Assembly: GCA_035550075.1 (NCBI GenBank)
Contig: DASZQG010000075.1
Location: 1 to 29,485, forward strand
DNA from: AWTP1-13 sp035550075
GTDB lineage: Bacteria; Pseudomonadota; Alphaproteobacteria; Rhizobiales; Hyphomicrobiaceae
Reading direction: 5' to 3'
Length of the DNA: 29,485 nucleotides
Within the stretch, counting starts at the first letter, position 1. Every line of letters starts with the position of its first letter. A model generated the notes under the pieces. That model did not search any database, had not been told where the DNA came from, and saw only the letters and a program-made list of their open reading frames with translations. A program made the translations under genes and the position numbers. Positions 14,846-23,720 of the stretch are shown one piece after another.

Positions 14846-15958
14846 ATGGGCGCCTACCTTCTCAAACGGCTTCTCCTCATTTTTCCGACCCTGTTCGGGA
14901 TCATGCTCGTCAGCTTTGCGGTGGTGCAGTTCGCGCCGGGCGGGCCGGTCGAGCGTGTCATCGCGCAAGTCACGGGAACGGAGGTGTCGGCGACGGCGCG
15001 CATCGGTGGCGGCCAGGGTGACGGCTTAGGTGGGCAAAACGCACGGACCTCGCAGGTCGCCAGCGAAGTCACGTCCAAGTATCGCGGAGCGCAGGGGCTC
15101 GACCCCGAGTTCATCAAACAGCTCGAGAAGCAGTTCGGCTTCGATCAGCCGGCGCACAAGCGCTTCCTTCTGATGATGAAGAACTATGCGCTGTTCGATT
15201 TCGGCAAGAGCTACTTCCGCGACGTCAGCGTGCTCCAGCTCATCAAGGAAAAGCTGCCCGTCTCCGTTTCGCTGGGCATATGGATGACGCTTCTTACCTA
15301 TCTCGTGTCAATTCCGCTCGGAATCCACAAGGCGATCCGCGACGGCGAAAAGTTCGACACCTGGACATCGGGCGTTCTGGTTGCCGGCTATGCCATTCCG
15401 GGCTTCCTGTTTGCGGTATTGCTGCTCGTGCTGTTTGCCGGCGGCTCCTTCTGGCAGATATTCCCCTCGCGGGGCCTTACCTCCGAACACTGGCGAGACC
15501 TCTCGCTGTTCGGCAAGATCACCGATTATTTCTGGCATCTCACGCTGCCTTTGATCGCCATGTCGCTCGGCGCGTTCACCACCATGACGTTCCTGACGCG
15601 CAACGCTTTCCTCGATGAGGTTCGCAAGCAGTACGTTTTGACCGCCCGCGCCAAGGGCCTCGGAGAACAGCAGGTTCTCTACGGGCACGTATTCCGCAAT
15701 GCGATGCTGCTCATCATTGCGGGTTTTCCCGGCGCCTTCATCCACGCCTTCTTTTCAGGGTCTCTGCTGATTGAAACAATCTTCTCGCTCGATGGCCTGG
15801 GACTGCTGAGCTTTGAGAGCGTCATCAATCGCGACTACCCGGTGGTCTTTGCCACGCTCTACATCTTCGCGCTGCTCGGCCTGGTCGTTAATCTGATATC
15901 CGACTTCACCTACACCCTGGTCGACCCTCGTATCGATTTCGAGTCGCGGGAGGTTTGA
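14846..15958 (+). CDS. yejB: Peptide ABC transporter permease YejB
   Basis: This 370-residue inner-membrane permease is one half of the YejBE channel. It begins MGAYLLKRLLLIFPTLFGIMLVSFAVVQFAPGGPVE, the standard first helix of the OppB/YejB group. A roughly 100-residue periplasmic insert follows, including a Gly-rich stretch (GGGQGDGLGG). The core helices begin near VSVSLGIWMTLLTYLVSIPLG. The cytoplasmic EAA loop that contacts the ATPase is LTARAKGLGEQQVLYGHVFRNAML. The C-terminus ends YTLVDPRIDFESREV, typical of YejB. I start at ATG 14846, where the homologous sequence begins, although the frame is open from 14777. The ribosome site is weak. Only three bases separate its stop from yejE, so the two permeases are translated as a pair. 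Confidence 0.95.
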   Translation: MGAYLLKRLLLIFPTLFGIMLVSFAVVQFAPGGPVERVIAQVTGTEVSATARIGGGQGDGLGGQNARTSQVASEVTSKYRGAQGLDPEFIKQLEKQFGFDQPAHKRFLLMMKNYALFDFGKSYFRDVSVLQLIKEKLPVSVSLGIWMTLLTYLVSIPLGIHKAIRDGEKFDTWTSGVLVAGYAIPGFLFAVLLLVLFAGGSFWQIFPSRGLTSEHWRDLSLFGKITDYFWHLTLPLIAMSLGAFTTMTFLTRNAFLDEVRKQYVLTARAKGLGEQQVLYGHVFRNAMLLIIAGFPGAFIHAFFSGSLLIETIFSLDGLGLLSFESVINRDYPVVFATLYIFALLGLVVNLISDFTYTLVDPRIDFESREV

Positions 15959-15961
15959 GCG

Positions 15962-17164
15962 GTGGACGTGCGCGCCGATTCCGATCCGCTCGACGGCAGC
16001 GTTCCCCCGAATGCCACCGGTAAGCCGCCGCTTGCCACCGGCTCCCGCTCGTTTCTCTCGCCCCTCAACCAGCGCCGCTGGCGCAGCTTCAAAGCCAACC
16101 GTCGCGGCTACTGGAGCCTGTGGATCTTCCTCGCCCTGTTTGTGCTCAGCCTGTTTGCCGAACTGATCGCCAACGACAAGCCGATCATCGCCGAATACAA
16201 GGGCGAGATCCTGTTCCCCGTGTTCGTGGACTACCCGGAGTCGAAGTTTGGGGGCTTCCTCGCGGTCACGGACTACAAGGACCCGCTCATCCTGCAGGAA
16301 CTGAACGAGAATGGGTGGGCGATCTGGCCGCCCATCAGCTACTCCTACGATTCCATCAACAAGGACTTCCCGCTCGTGCGCAATGCCGACGGGCAATGCC
16401 TCGGCTTTCCCAGTCCCCCGCCGTGGAGCTCGCGCGCCACCCCGTGCGAGGCGCCCGCGGACCAACTGAGCCGCTATCAAACGCTCGGCAACCGCAATTG
16501 GCTCGGCACGGATGATCAGGGTCGGGACGTGCTGGCCCGTGTCATCTACGGCTTTCGGATCTCGGTGCTGTTCGGGCTGTTGCTGACCATCGCCTCCTCA
16601 ATCATCGGCGTTGCTGCCGGCGCTGTGCAGGGCTATTTCGGCGGACGCGTCGATCTGGTCTTCCAGCGCTTCCTCGAAATCTGGTCATCGATCCCATCGC
16701 TGTTCGTCCTGATCATCATCTCCTCGGTGCTGGTGCCTGGCTTCTGGACCCTGCTTTTTGTCCTGCTGCTCTTTCACTGGGTCTACCTGGTCGGGGTGGT
16801 GCGCGCTGAATTTCTGCGCGGTCGCAACTTCGAGTACATCATGGCGGCACGCGCGCTCGGCCTGTCGAACATCAAGATCATGTTCAAGCATCTGTTGCCG
16901 AATGCGATGGTCGCCACGCTCACCTTCCTTCCGTTCAAGCTCTCCGGATCGATCACCGCGCTGACCGCCCTCGATTTCCTGGGCCTGGGCCTGCCGCCCG
17001 GCTCTCCGTCCCTGGGCGAGTTGCTGCAGCAGGGAAAAGCCAACCTGCAAGCGCCCTGGCTGGGTATCTCCGCCTTCATATCCATCGCCGGCCTGCTCAG
17101 CCTTCTCATCTTCGTCGGTGAGGGCGTGAGAGACGCCTTCGACCCGAGAAAGGCGTTCAAGTGA
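15962..17164 (+). CDS. yejE: Peptide ABC transporter permease YejE
   Basis: This is the second inner-membrane permease, 400 residues. After a Pro/Ser-rich cytoplasmic N-terminus come RRWRSFKANRRGYWSLWIFLALFVLSLFAELIANDKP, the first helix, and a large periplasmic insert (LFPVFVDYPESKFGGF and onward) that marks YejE. Five C-terminal helices follow. The NWLGTDDQGRDVLARVIYGFRIS segment and the EAA loop MAARALGLSNIKIMFKHLLPNAM are typical of OppC/YejE permeases. The start is GTG at 15962, supported by GGGAGG (15948-15953) eight bases upstream inside the end of yejB. This is the best ribosome site in the operon. Its TGA overlaps the ATPase start. Confidence 0.95.
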   Translation: MDVRADSDPLDGSVPPNATGKPPLATGSRSFLSPLNQRRWRSFKANRRGYWSLWIFLALFVLSLFAELIANDKPIIAEYKGEILFPVFVDYPESKFGGFLAVTDYKDPLILQELNENGWAIWPPISYSYDSINKDFPLVRNADGQCLGFPSPPPWSSRATPCEAPADQLSRYQTLGNRNWLGTDDQGRDVLARVIYGFRISVLFGLLLTIASSIIGVAAGAVQGYFGGRVDLVFQRFLEIWSSIPSLFVLIIISSVLVPGFWTLLFVLLLFHWVYLVGVVRAEFLRGRNFEYIMAARALGLSNIKIMFKHLLPNAMVATLTFLPFKLSGSITALTALDFLGLGLPPGSPSLGELLQQGKANLQAPWLGISAFISIAGLLSLLIFVGEGVRDAFDPRKAFK

Positions 17165-18807
17165 TGGATCGTGCAGATCCGGGCGCGCCGCTGCTCGAGG
17201 TGCGCGATCTCTCCGTTGAATTTCGCGGCGACGGCCCGCCGGTTCTAGCGGCCGACCGGGTTTCCTTTAGCGTGGGCAAGGGCGAGGTTGCCGCCCTCGT
17301 CGGCGAATCCGGGTCTGGCAAGACCGTTTCCGCCCTGTCCATCCTCGGGCTTCTGCCGTCGCCGCCCGCGCACCATCCGGGCGGGCAGATCTTTTTCGAT
17401 GGGCGGGAAATTCTCAACGCGCCCGCACCTGTGCTGCGCGAGATTCGCGGCAAGCGGATTTCCATCATCTTTCAGGAGCCGATGACCTCGCTCAATCCAC
17501 TGCATACGATCGAAAAGCAGGTCGGCGAGATCATGAGGGTCCATCGCGGCCTTGACGGCGCATCCGTGCGCCGGGACGTGGTCGATCTGCTGGGGAAAGT
17601 CGGGCTGGACAATCCTGAAAGCAAGCTCGCCGCCTATCCGCACCAGTTGTCCGGCGGGCAGCGGCAGCGCGTCATGATCGCCATGGCGCTTGCCAACAGA
17701 CCCGACCTGCTGATCGCAGACGAGCCCACCACGGCCCTCGACGTCACCATCCAGGCCCAGATCCTGGAGTTGCTGAAGTCGCTGCAGGGCGAGCTGGGCA
17801 TGGCAATGCTTCTCATCACCCACGACCTCGGCGTCGTCCGGAAAATGGCGGATCGCGTCTACGTCATGAACAACGGCAAGGTGGTGGAGCATGGGCGTAC
17901 CGGCGACGTGTTCGATCATCCGCAACACGCCTATACAAAACGATTGATGTCTGCGGAACCGAAGGGCAAGCCGCCGGAAACCTCCGCCGCCGCGCCGATC
18001 GTTCTCGAAACCGAAGACCTGCGGGTCTGGTTTCCGGTCAAGCGGGGCATCCTCCGCCGCACCGCCGGCTATGTTAAGGCGGTAGACGGCCTCTCCCTCG
18101 CGGTGCGCGCCGGTCAGACATTGGGCGTCGTCGGGGAGTCGGGGTCTGGCAAGACCACGCTGGGCCTCGCCCTCCTGCGGCTCATTTCCTCCCGCGGCCG
18201 GATTGTCTATGCCGGCCGCAGCATCGACACCTACGACTCGCGCCGCATGAAGCCGCTGCGGCGCGAAATGCAGGTGGTGTTCCAGGATCCCTATGGCTCC
18301 CTCTCGCCCCGGCTGTCCGTGGGCCAGATCGTGGAAGAGGGACTGCTCATTCAAAACCCGGATTTGACCTACCAGCAGCGGCGCGCGCGCGTGGGTGCCG
18401 CGCTGGAGGAGGTAGGCCTCGATCCCCATTCCCAGGATCGCTATGCCCACGAGTTCTCCGGTGGCCAGCGGCAGCGGATCGCGATCGCCCGTGCCATGGT
18501 CCTCGAACCGAAGGTTGTGCTGCTGGACGAGCCCACCAGCGCGCTTGACATGTCGGTGCAAGCGCAGATCGTCGACCTTCTGCGCGATCTCCAGAACCGC
18601 CACGGGCTGGCCTACATCTTCATCAGCCATGATCTCAAGGTCGTGCGCGCGCTCTCCAACTTCGTCATCGTGCTGAAGGGCGGCAAGCTCGTTGAGCAGG
18701 GCACGGCCGAAGAGATCTTCTCCAACCCGCGGGCGGATTATACAAAGGCGCTGCTGGCGGCTGCCTTCGAGCTTTCGGTCCAGCATCGCACCGCGACGGC
18801 AACGTAA
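17164..18807 (+). CDS. yejF: Peptide ABC transporter ATPase with two nucleotide-binding domains, YejF
   Basis: This 547-residue fused ATPase powers YejABE. Domain 1 has Walker A GESGSGKT (47-54), signature LSGGQRQR (162-169) and Walker B LLIADEP (182-188), followed by ITHD. Domain 2 has GESGSGKT (about 324-331), FSGGQRQR (about 431-438), VVLLDEP and ISHD. Both sites look catalytically intact. The oligopeptide-type C-terminal extension after domain 1 (HPQHAYTKRLMSAEP) is present. ATG 17164 overlaps the yejE stop as TGATG; the GTG at 17161 is an equally possible start with AAAGG seven bases upstream. It closes the five-gene transporter operon. The hydroxyacid reductase gene begins nine bases later and may share the transcript. 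Confidence 0.95.
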   Translation: MDRADPGAPLLEVRDLSVEFRGDGPPVLAADRVSFSVGKGEVAALVGESGSGKTVSALSILGLLPSPPAHHPGGQIFFDGREILNAPAPVLREIRGKRISIIFQEPMTSLNPLHTIEKQVGEIMRVHRGLDGASVRRDVVDLLGKVGLDNPESKLAAYPHQLSGGQRQRVMIAMALANRPDLLIADEPTTALDVTIQAQILELLKSLQGELGMAMLLITHDLGVVRKMADRVYVMNNGKVVEHGRTGDVFDHPQHAYTKRLMSAEPKGKPPETSAAAPIVLETEDLRVWFPVKRGILRRTAGYVKAVDGLSLAVRAGQTLGVVGESGSGKTTLGLALLRLISSRGRIVYAGRSIDTYDSRRMKPLRREMQVVFQDPYGSLSPRLSVGQIVEEGLLIQNPDLTYQQRRARVGAALEEVGLDPHSQDRYAHEFSGGQRQRIAIARAMVLEPKVVLLDEPTSALDMSVQAQIVDLLRDLQNRHGLAYIFISHDLKVVRALSNFVIVLKGGKLVEQGTAEEIFSNPRADYTKALLAAAFELSVQHRTATAT

Positions 18808-18816
18808 ATAACTCCC

Positions 18817-19764
18817 ATGGCTCTCCTTATCGCCTGCAGCTCCCGCGCCCAGGACTTCGCTGCCGTTGCCCGGCGGCTCGATCCTGACCTCGATGTGCGC
18901 ATCGCTCCAGAGCTGGGCCGGAGCGAGGACATCGAATATGCACTTGCATGGCAGCCGGAGCGCGGGCTTCTCGGCACGCTGCCACGCCTGAAGTTGATCA
19001 TTTCGGTCGGCGCCGGCGTTGATCACATCCTGGCCGATCCCGGACTTCCCGCTGTTCCCATCGTGCGTTTCGTGGACCCCGATCTCACCGGGCGCATGGC
19101 CGAATACATCACGCTCCATGTGCTCTACCACCACCGCCGGATGACAGAATTCCGGGAGCTGCAATCGCGCAAGGAGTGGAAATATCTGCCGGAGCCTGCC
19201 GCTCATGAGGTTCGCGTCGGCATCATGGGGCTGGGCGTTCTCGGGTCGGCCGCGATCCGCAACCTGCTCGTGCTGGGCTATTCGGTTCGCGCCTGGAGCC
19301 GGACACCAAAAACACTTGCCGGCGTGACGTGTTACGCTGGTAAGGAACAGCTCGACGCCTTCCTCGCAGATACCGATATCCTCGGCGTTCTGCTGCCCCT
19401 GACCGCGAGCACGCGCGGCCTCATTAATCGCAGCCTCATACGCAAGCTCTCCCAGCGGGCGCGCAACGCGGCGCTGCCCGGGCCGGTGCTTATCAACGCT
19501 GGCCGCGGCGGGCTTCAGGTCGATGCCGAAATCATCGCCGCACTTGAGGCTGGCGAACTCTATGCCGCGTCCCTGGATGTATTCGAGGAGGAGCCGCCAC
19601 CGGCAAAGAGCCCGTTCTGGCTGCACCCCAGGGTGGTCGTGACCCCGCACAATGCCGCCGAAAGCACCCCTGCCGCGATCGTCAGCTACGCGCTTCGCCA
19701 GATGAAAGCGCATCGCGCCGGGGAGCGCCTGGAAAATATCGTCGATCCGGCGCGCGGCTACTGA
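18817..19764 (+). CDS. D-2-hydroxyacid dehydrogenase, GhrA-like (glyoxylate/hydroxypyruvate reductase type)
   Basis: This 315-residue protein belongs to the D-isomer-specific 2-hydroxyacid dehydrogenases. It has the substrate-loop segment ISVGAGVDHIL (about 62-72), the Rossmann motif GLGVLG (138-143), the catalytic Arg230 in INAGRGG, a Glu in DVFEEEPPP (about 254-262) and the catalytic His278 in VVVTPHNAAES. Serine and arginine at 161-162 (WSRTP) after the second strand are typical of NADPH-preferring GhrA enzymes, which reduce glyoxylate to glycolate and hydroxypyruvate to glycerate. It is nine bases after yejF, so it may ride on that transcript, though no functional link is evident and no ribosome site is clear. 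It is convergent with emrB with only 15 bases between the stops. Confidence 0.88.
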   Translation: MALLIACSSRAQDFAAVARRLDPDLDVRIAPELGRSEDIEYALAWQPERGLLGTLPRLKLIISVGAGVDHILADPGLPAVPIVRFVDPDLTGRMAEYITLHVLYHHRRMTEFRELQSRKEWKYLPEPAAHEVRVGIMGLGVLGSAAIRNLLVLGYSVRAWSRTPKTLAGVTCYAGKEQLDAFLADTDILGVLLPLTASTRGLINRSLIRKLSQRARNAALPGPVLINAGRGGLQVDAEIIAALEAGELYAASLDVFEEEPPPAKSPFWLHPRVVVTPHNAAESTPAAIVSYALRQMKAHRAGERLENIVDPARGY

Positions 19765-19779
19765 GCCCGTTATTTGCTT

Positions 19780-21327
19780 TCAATGCGCCTGCGACATCGC
19801 TTCGCGAGCCGGCGGGCGCGCGGGCGACGGTCCCTGCCGCACAAACAGGATCAGCGGGAACGCAAGCAGGCTCATGATCATCATCAGCTTGAAATCGTTG
19901 GCATAGGCGATGATGGTCGCCTGCTGCGTGACGAGCTGGTCGAGCAGGGCCCGGCCCATGTCTGTTGCGGGATTGAGGGGCTCTGCCGCCGGGTCCGCCA
20001 GTCCCAGATTGAAGGGGGTCACGACCTCGGCCAGCCGTGCATGCATGGTTATCGCCTTGCTGGAAAGATTGGCGATCACGACCGACACGCCGATCGAACT
20101 GCCCATGTTGCGGATCAGCGTCCACAACGCCGTGCCCTCCGTGCGCAGGGCGGGCGGCAACGTCGACAGCGCGATCGTGTTGAGCGGCACGAACAGCAAG
20201 CCGAGGCCGAGGCCCTGGAGCATGCTGGTCCAGACGATGGTCCAAATCTGCGTGTCGACCGAGAACCCCGACGAGTAGTAGAGCGATACAACGTTGCACA
20301 GCAGGCCGATGGTCAACAAGCTGCGCGCTCCGACCCGATTGATCAGCCGCCCGGCCCCCAGCATGGCAAATGCCATGCCGATGCCCCGCGTGCCGAGCAG
20401 CCAGCCGGCGTCGACGATCGGATAACCCATCACGTTCTGTAGAAACGGCGCCATCAGCGCCATGGACGCGAGGAGCAGGATTCCGCACACGAACATGAAG
20501 ACGAGGCCGATCACGAAGTTGCGGTCGCGGAAAATGCTGACCGTTATGAACGGACGCGGCGTCGTCATGATATGCGCCAGGAACAGATACATCGCACCGG
20601 CCGCAATCAGCCCCTCGAGCACGATCTCATTGGAATCGAACCATCCGAGCTGCTCGCCGCGGTCGAGCATGAGCTGCAAGGAACCAATGCCGATGCTGAG
20701 GGTGGCAAAGCCGAACCAGTCGAAGAACTGTATGCGCCGCTCGCTGTCCTCCATGAACGTCGCAATGCCGAGAGCCGTCGCAATTCCGAACGGCAAGTTG
20801 ATGAAGAAGACCCAGCGCCAGGTATAGGCATCCGTCAGCCAGCCACCCAGGGTTGGCCCCATGATGGGACCGATCATCACGCCCAGCCCCCAGATGGACA
20901 TCGCCCAGCCGCGCTGCTCGATGGGATAGATGTTGAGCATCACGGCTTGCGACAGGGGCACCAGTGCGGCGCCGAACATGCCCTGCATCAGGCGGAAAGC
21001 CACGATTTCCGCTACGCTTTGCGCAATTCCGCATAGCATCGATGCGACGGTAAACCCGGTCGCACATACGATCAGCACCCGCTTGATGCCGAACCGTGTC
21101 GCCAGCCAGCCAACAGGCGCCGTCATGATAGCGGCGGCGACAATGTAGGAGGTGAGCACCCAGCTCACCTGGTCCAGAGTCGCTGAAAGGCTTCCCTGCA
21201 TGTAAGGCAGCGCGACGTTGGCGATGGTCGTATCCAACGCCTGCATGATGGTTGCCATCATCACGCACACCGTGATCAGCGATCTCCGCACGAAAGGCGT
21301 GATGCCTTCTGTGCGCATCATGCTCAT
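19780..21327 (-). CDS. emrB: DHA2-family MFS multidrug efflux permease, EmrB-like
   Basis: This is a 515-residue proton antiporter with 14 predicted membrane helices. The DHA2/EmrB hallmark LDTTIANVALPYMQGSL is at about 31-47, followed by WVLTSYIVAAAIMTAPVGWLATRFGIKRVL with the helix 2-3 loop motif, and by GPIMGPTLGGWLTDAYTWRWVFFINLPFG (motif C and beyond). EmrB exports hydrophobic acids and uncouplers through EmrA and an outer-membrane TolC-type channel, which is not in this window. ATG 21327 overlaps the emrA stop by ATGA, so the two are translationally coupled. It is the third gene of marR-emrA-emrB. Confidence 0.93.
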   Translation of the reverse strand: MSMMRTEGITPFVRRSLITVCVMMATIMQALDTTIANVALPYMQGSLSATLDQVSWVLTSYIVAAAIMTAPVGWLATRFGIKRVLIVCATGFTVASMLCGIAQSVAEIVAFRLMQGMFGAALVPLSQAVMLNIYPIEQRGWAMSIWGLGVMIGPIMGPTLGGWLTDAYTWRWVFFINLPFGIATALGIATFMEDSERRIQFFDWFGFATLSIGIGSLQLMLDRGEQLGWFDSNEIVLEGLIAAGAMYLFLAHIMTTPRPFITVSIFRDRNFVIGLVFMFVCGILLLASMALMAPFLQNVMGYPIVDAGWLLGTRGIGMAFAMLGAGRLINRVGARSLLTIGLLCNVVSLYYSSGFSVDTQIWTIVWTSMLQGLGLGLLFVPLNTIALSTLPPALRTEGTALWTLIRNMGSSIGVSVVIANLSSKAITMHARLAEVVTPFNLGLADPAAEPLNPATDMGRALLDQLVTQQATIIAYANDFKLMMIMSLLAFPLILFVRQGPSPARPPAREAMSQAH

Positions 21328-22436
21328 TGGTCTGATGCCTCGGCTGCGGCGCTTGAGCCGAACAGTGATGCGAACCAGCCGCGGTGCTTCGTGTCGATCT
21401 CGACATAGGCGCTCATGCCGGAGCGCAGCCGATCAAGATCCTGACCCGCATCAAAGGCGATCCGCACAGGCACCCGCTGCACGACCTTGATCCAATTGCC
21501 GGCGGCGTTCTGCGGCGGAAGGATCGAGAATTGCGCACCCGTTCCGGGGCTGATCGCCTCCACGCTTCCCACCCATTGCTTCCCCGGAAACGCATCGACG
21601 GTAATGGTCGCTTTTTGCCCGGGGCGAACGTGGGTGAGGTCCGTTTCCTTCGGGTTGGCATCGACCCAAAGGCTCCCGGTGCCGACAACCGCAAAGACCG
21701 ACATCCCCGCGGTGAGATACCGGCCCATCTGGATATTGGTCACTTGGGTTGCGATGCCGGCGATCGGCGCGCGCAGCACCGTGTTGTCCAGATCGCGCTT
21801 CGCCCGATCGAGCGCGGCAGTCGCCTCGATGTACGGCGGATACTTGCTGATCGGCAGGTCGGCGTCGCCCAGAAGCTGGATGCGCGCGGACGCCTCCTGC
21901 TGCTTCAACTGCTCAAGCTGTGCTTTTGCCGCGACCAGCACCACCCGGGATTTGTCCAGGTCGGACGGCGTGCTGATGCGACTATGGAGAAGTGTACTCT
22001 TGCGTTCGTAGTCCGCCAGCGCGGCCTCGACGCTCTGCTGGGAAAGCGCGACCTGCGTCTCGAGGCTCTTCAAATTGCTCTTGAGGTTCTCGAAGTTGGT
22101 CTTGACGGTCGCGAGCTTGGCATCCGCTTCCTGCACGGCCAGGCGGTAGGGCACCGGATCGATCGCGAGCAGCTCGTCGCCCGGCTTCAGCCGCTGCCCT
22201 TCAACAACCGCGATACCCACGACCTTGCCCGAGACGTCGGGCGTGATCAGAACCTTCTGTGCGCCGATGTAGGCGTTGTCCGTGGAAACGTAGCGGCCGC
22301 TGAACAGATAGAAGGATAGTCCCACCACCACGACCAGGAGCGGAATCACGACCAGCAGCACTGTACGCAGCGACGTGCCCCCCATGGCCCGCACGCTGGC
22401 AGTGGTGCGCTGCAGCCAGCTCGGCCTAGCCAGCAT
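21324..22436 (-). CDS. emrA: HlyD/EmrA-type membrane fusion (periplasmic adaptor) protein
   Basis: This 370-residue adaptor links the EmrB pump to an outer-membrane channel. A single N-terminal membrane anchor lies at about 25-46 (VLLVVIPLLVVVVGLSFYLF). After it come the biotinyl-lipoyl half-motif DNAYIGAQKVLITPDVSGKVVGIAVVEGQRLKPGDELLAIDP, an alpha-helical hairpin with heptad-like repeats (about 100-205), and the second lipoyl half APIAGIATQVTNIQMGRYL. The beta-barrel domain follows, with FSILPPQNAAGNWIKVVQRVPVRI, a signature stretch of EmrA. Its start overlaps the end of marR by 11 bases, and its stop overlaps emrB. The export substrate is unknown. Confidence 0.94.
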   Translation of the reverse strand: MLARPSWLQRTTASVRAMGGTSLRTVLLVVIPLLVVVVGLSFYLFSGRYVSTDNAYIGAQKVLITPDVSGKVVGIAVVEGQRLKPGDELLAIDPVPYRLAVQEADAKLATVKTNFENLKSNLKSLETQVALSQQSVEAALADYERKSTLLHSRISTPSDLDKSRVVLVAAKAQLEQLKQQEASARIQLLGDADLPISKYPPYIEATAALDRAKRDLDNTVLRAPIAGIATQVTNIQMGRYLTAGMSVFAVVGTGSLWVDANPKETDLTHVRPGQKATITVDAFPGKQWVGSVEAISPGTGAQFSILPPQNAAGNWIKVVQRVPVRIAFDAGQDLDRLRSGMSAYVEIDTKHRGWFASLFGSSAAAEASDQ

Positions 22437-22911
22437 GCCGCCCTCCCTGCGCTGCCGACTTGCTGCCGTTCATCGAGGCGTTGCGGATGTTATCCTTGAT
22501 CTCGAGAAGCTGGCGCAGGAACGCAGCGGTCTTCGCGTCCCCGAATGACCCGAGCACGACCTCGGCAATCCTGCCGCCAAGAGGAGCCAGCTCTGCCAGC
22601 ATGGCCCGCCCCTTTTGCGTCAGGTAGAGCCGGTTGGCGCGGCGGTCGCTCGGATGCGGCCTGCGTTCCAGCAGGCCATGGTCGCAAAGCCGATCGATCA
22701 GACGCGCGGCCGAGATCGGCTGGATGTCCAGAGCCTCGGCCATCTCGGCCTGCATCATGCCCTCGTTGCGCTCGAGCCGAACCAGCACGGCCCACTGGGC
22801 CCGCGTCATGCCATGCTCGCGCGCGCACTGGTCGACGTAGGTGCGCATGGCGCGCGCTACATCGGAGAGCTGGAAAAGAACTTCCCGCCTGTTGTCCGGT
22901 AACTTTCGCAT
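22426..22911 (-). CDS. MarR-family transcriptional regulator
   Basis: This 161-residue winged-helix regulator probably represses its own operon with emrA and emrB until a phenolic or other aromatic ligand binds. The segment MTRAQWAVLVRLERNEGMMQAEMAEALDIQPISAARLIDRL contains the helix-turn-helix, and HPSDRRANRLYLTQKG is the wing with the conserved Asp-Arg-Arg. Helices at both ends should form the dimer interface. The ATG at 22911 has no Shine-Dalgarno sequence. A -10-like TATTAT ends only five bases upstream, so a leaderless transcript is possible. A perfect palindrome overlaps this promoter region. Its last 11 bases overlap emrA. Confidence 0.93.
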   Translation of the reverse strand: MRKLPDNRREVLFQLSDVARAMRTYVDQCAREHGMTRAQWAVLVRLERNEGMMQAEMAEALDIQPISAARLIDRLCDHGLLERRPHPSDRRANRLYLTQKGRAMLAELAPLGGRIAEVVLGSFGDAKTAAFLRQLLEIKDNIRNASMNGSKSAAQGGRHAG

Positions 22912-22916
22912 AGCTC

Positions 22917-22932
22917 ATAATAAGCATGCTTA
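22917..22932 (-). promoter_or_regulatory. Palindromic operator and -10 region of the marR-emrAB operon
   Basis: TAAGCATGCTTA at 22921-22932 is a perfect 12-bp palindrome, 9 bases before the marR start. It overlaps TATTAT (minus strand 22922-22917), the best -10 candidate; the -35 region (near 22945-22940) is poor. A MarR dimer bound here would block transcription. MarR operators are usually longer, so flanking bases may contribute. Confidence 0.55.
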
Positions 22933-23008
22933 CATTAACAATCCATCCCGGCAGGCATGCGTCTCTGCATCGCGGTGTGGACAGGCCATGCAACCCCGAC
23001 ATAGCGAG

Positions 23009-23037
23009 TTGACGATCGCAGCGGGAAACGGCTATCG
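23009..23037 (+). promoter_or_regulatory. Weak candidate promoter of cysC
   Basis: TTGACG (23009-23014) is a good -35 match, but at 17-base spacing the -10 is CTATCG (23032-23037), a poor match. It is reported because it is the only near-consensus -35 in the marR/cysC divergent gap. Confidence 0.3.
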
Positions 23038-23070
23038 GCGGAGATATTTTAATTCTATGGCAGCGCCCCG

Positions 23071-23715
23071 GTGCACCGTTCCGTTGAAGAGCTTTTTGGC
23101 AAAGTGCAAGCCGGGCCGATCGTCGGCAAGCTGGGCCGGAGCCGCCTGAAAGGGCATCGGCCTGCGGTCTTGTGGCTGACGGGGCTTTCCGGAGCCGGCA
23201 AGTCGACCATCGCGGGCTGTCTCGAACGCCATCTGAATGCGCTCGGCGCTCACACCTACCTGCTGGACGGCGACGACATCCGCGCTACGCTGAGCCGTGA
23301 CCTGGGCTTCACAGGCGCCGACCGCGTCGAGAACGTGCGGCGCGTTGCGGAAGTTGCCGGCCTGTTTGCCGACGCGGGGCTGATCGTCATCGTTTGCCTC
23401 ATCTCGCCGTTCCAATCCTCGCGCCGCATGGCCCGTGAATGCGTCGAAGACGGCGAGTTCATCGAAATCTTTGTCGACACCCCTCTGGAGGAGTGCCGCC
23501 GGCGCGACCCCAAGGGCCTCTATGCCAAGGTGGCGGCTGGCGAGCTTGCCAATTTCACCGGCATCGATTCTCCCTATGAACGTCCGCAGGCACCTGAACT
23601 GCACCTGACCACGATTGGCCAGCAGCCCGAGGAACTGGCCGCAATGGTGGTTGCCTATCTCCGGCAGGCTGGCATCCTGCATGTCGGACAGGAGCTGCAG
23701 TTGCCGGGGGCGTAG
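23071..23715 (+). CDS. cysC: Adenylylsulfate (APS) kinase
   Basis: APS kinase phosphorylates adenosine 5'-phosphosulfate with ATP to PAPS, used for sulfate reduction or sulfation. The 214-residue protein has an unusual 30-residue basic lead, then PAVLWLTGLSGAGKST with the P-loop at 38-46, the DGDDIR segment (67-72), FTGADRVENVRRVAEVAGLFADAG (80-103), the ISPF motif (111-114) whose Ser is the phosphorylated residue in studied kinases, and KGLYAKVAAGELANFTGIDSPYE (148-170). It is a stand-alone kinase: no sulfurylase (cysD, cysN) lies in the window. The first possible start after an in-frame TAA (23050-23052) is GTG 23071, and no clear ribosome site supports it. A reductase gene begins five bases after its stop. 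Confidence 0.92.
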   Translation: MHRSVEELFGKVQAGPIVGKLGRSRLKGHRPAVLWLTGLSGAGKSTIAGCLERHLNALGAHTYLLDGDDIRATLSRDLGFTGADRVENVRRVAEVAGLFADAGLIVIVCLISPFQSSRRMARECVEDGEFIEIFVDTPLEECRRRDPKGLYAKVAAGELANFTGIDSPYERPQAPELHLTTIGQQPEELAAMVVAYLRQAGILHVGQELQLPGA

Positions 23716-23720
23716 GGATC

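Noticed and set aside
17245..19713. An 822-codon open frame on the minus strand opposite yejF and the hydroxyacid reductase
   Set aside because: Both plus-strand genes have complete catalytic motifs. The antisense translation is low-complexity Arg/Gly/His-rich and has no recognisable domain or ribosome site.
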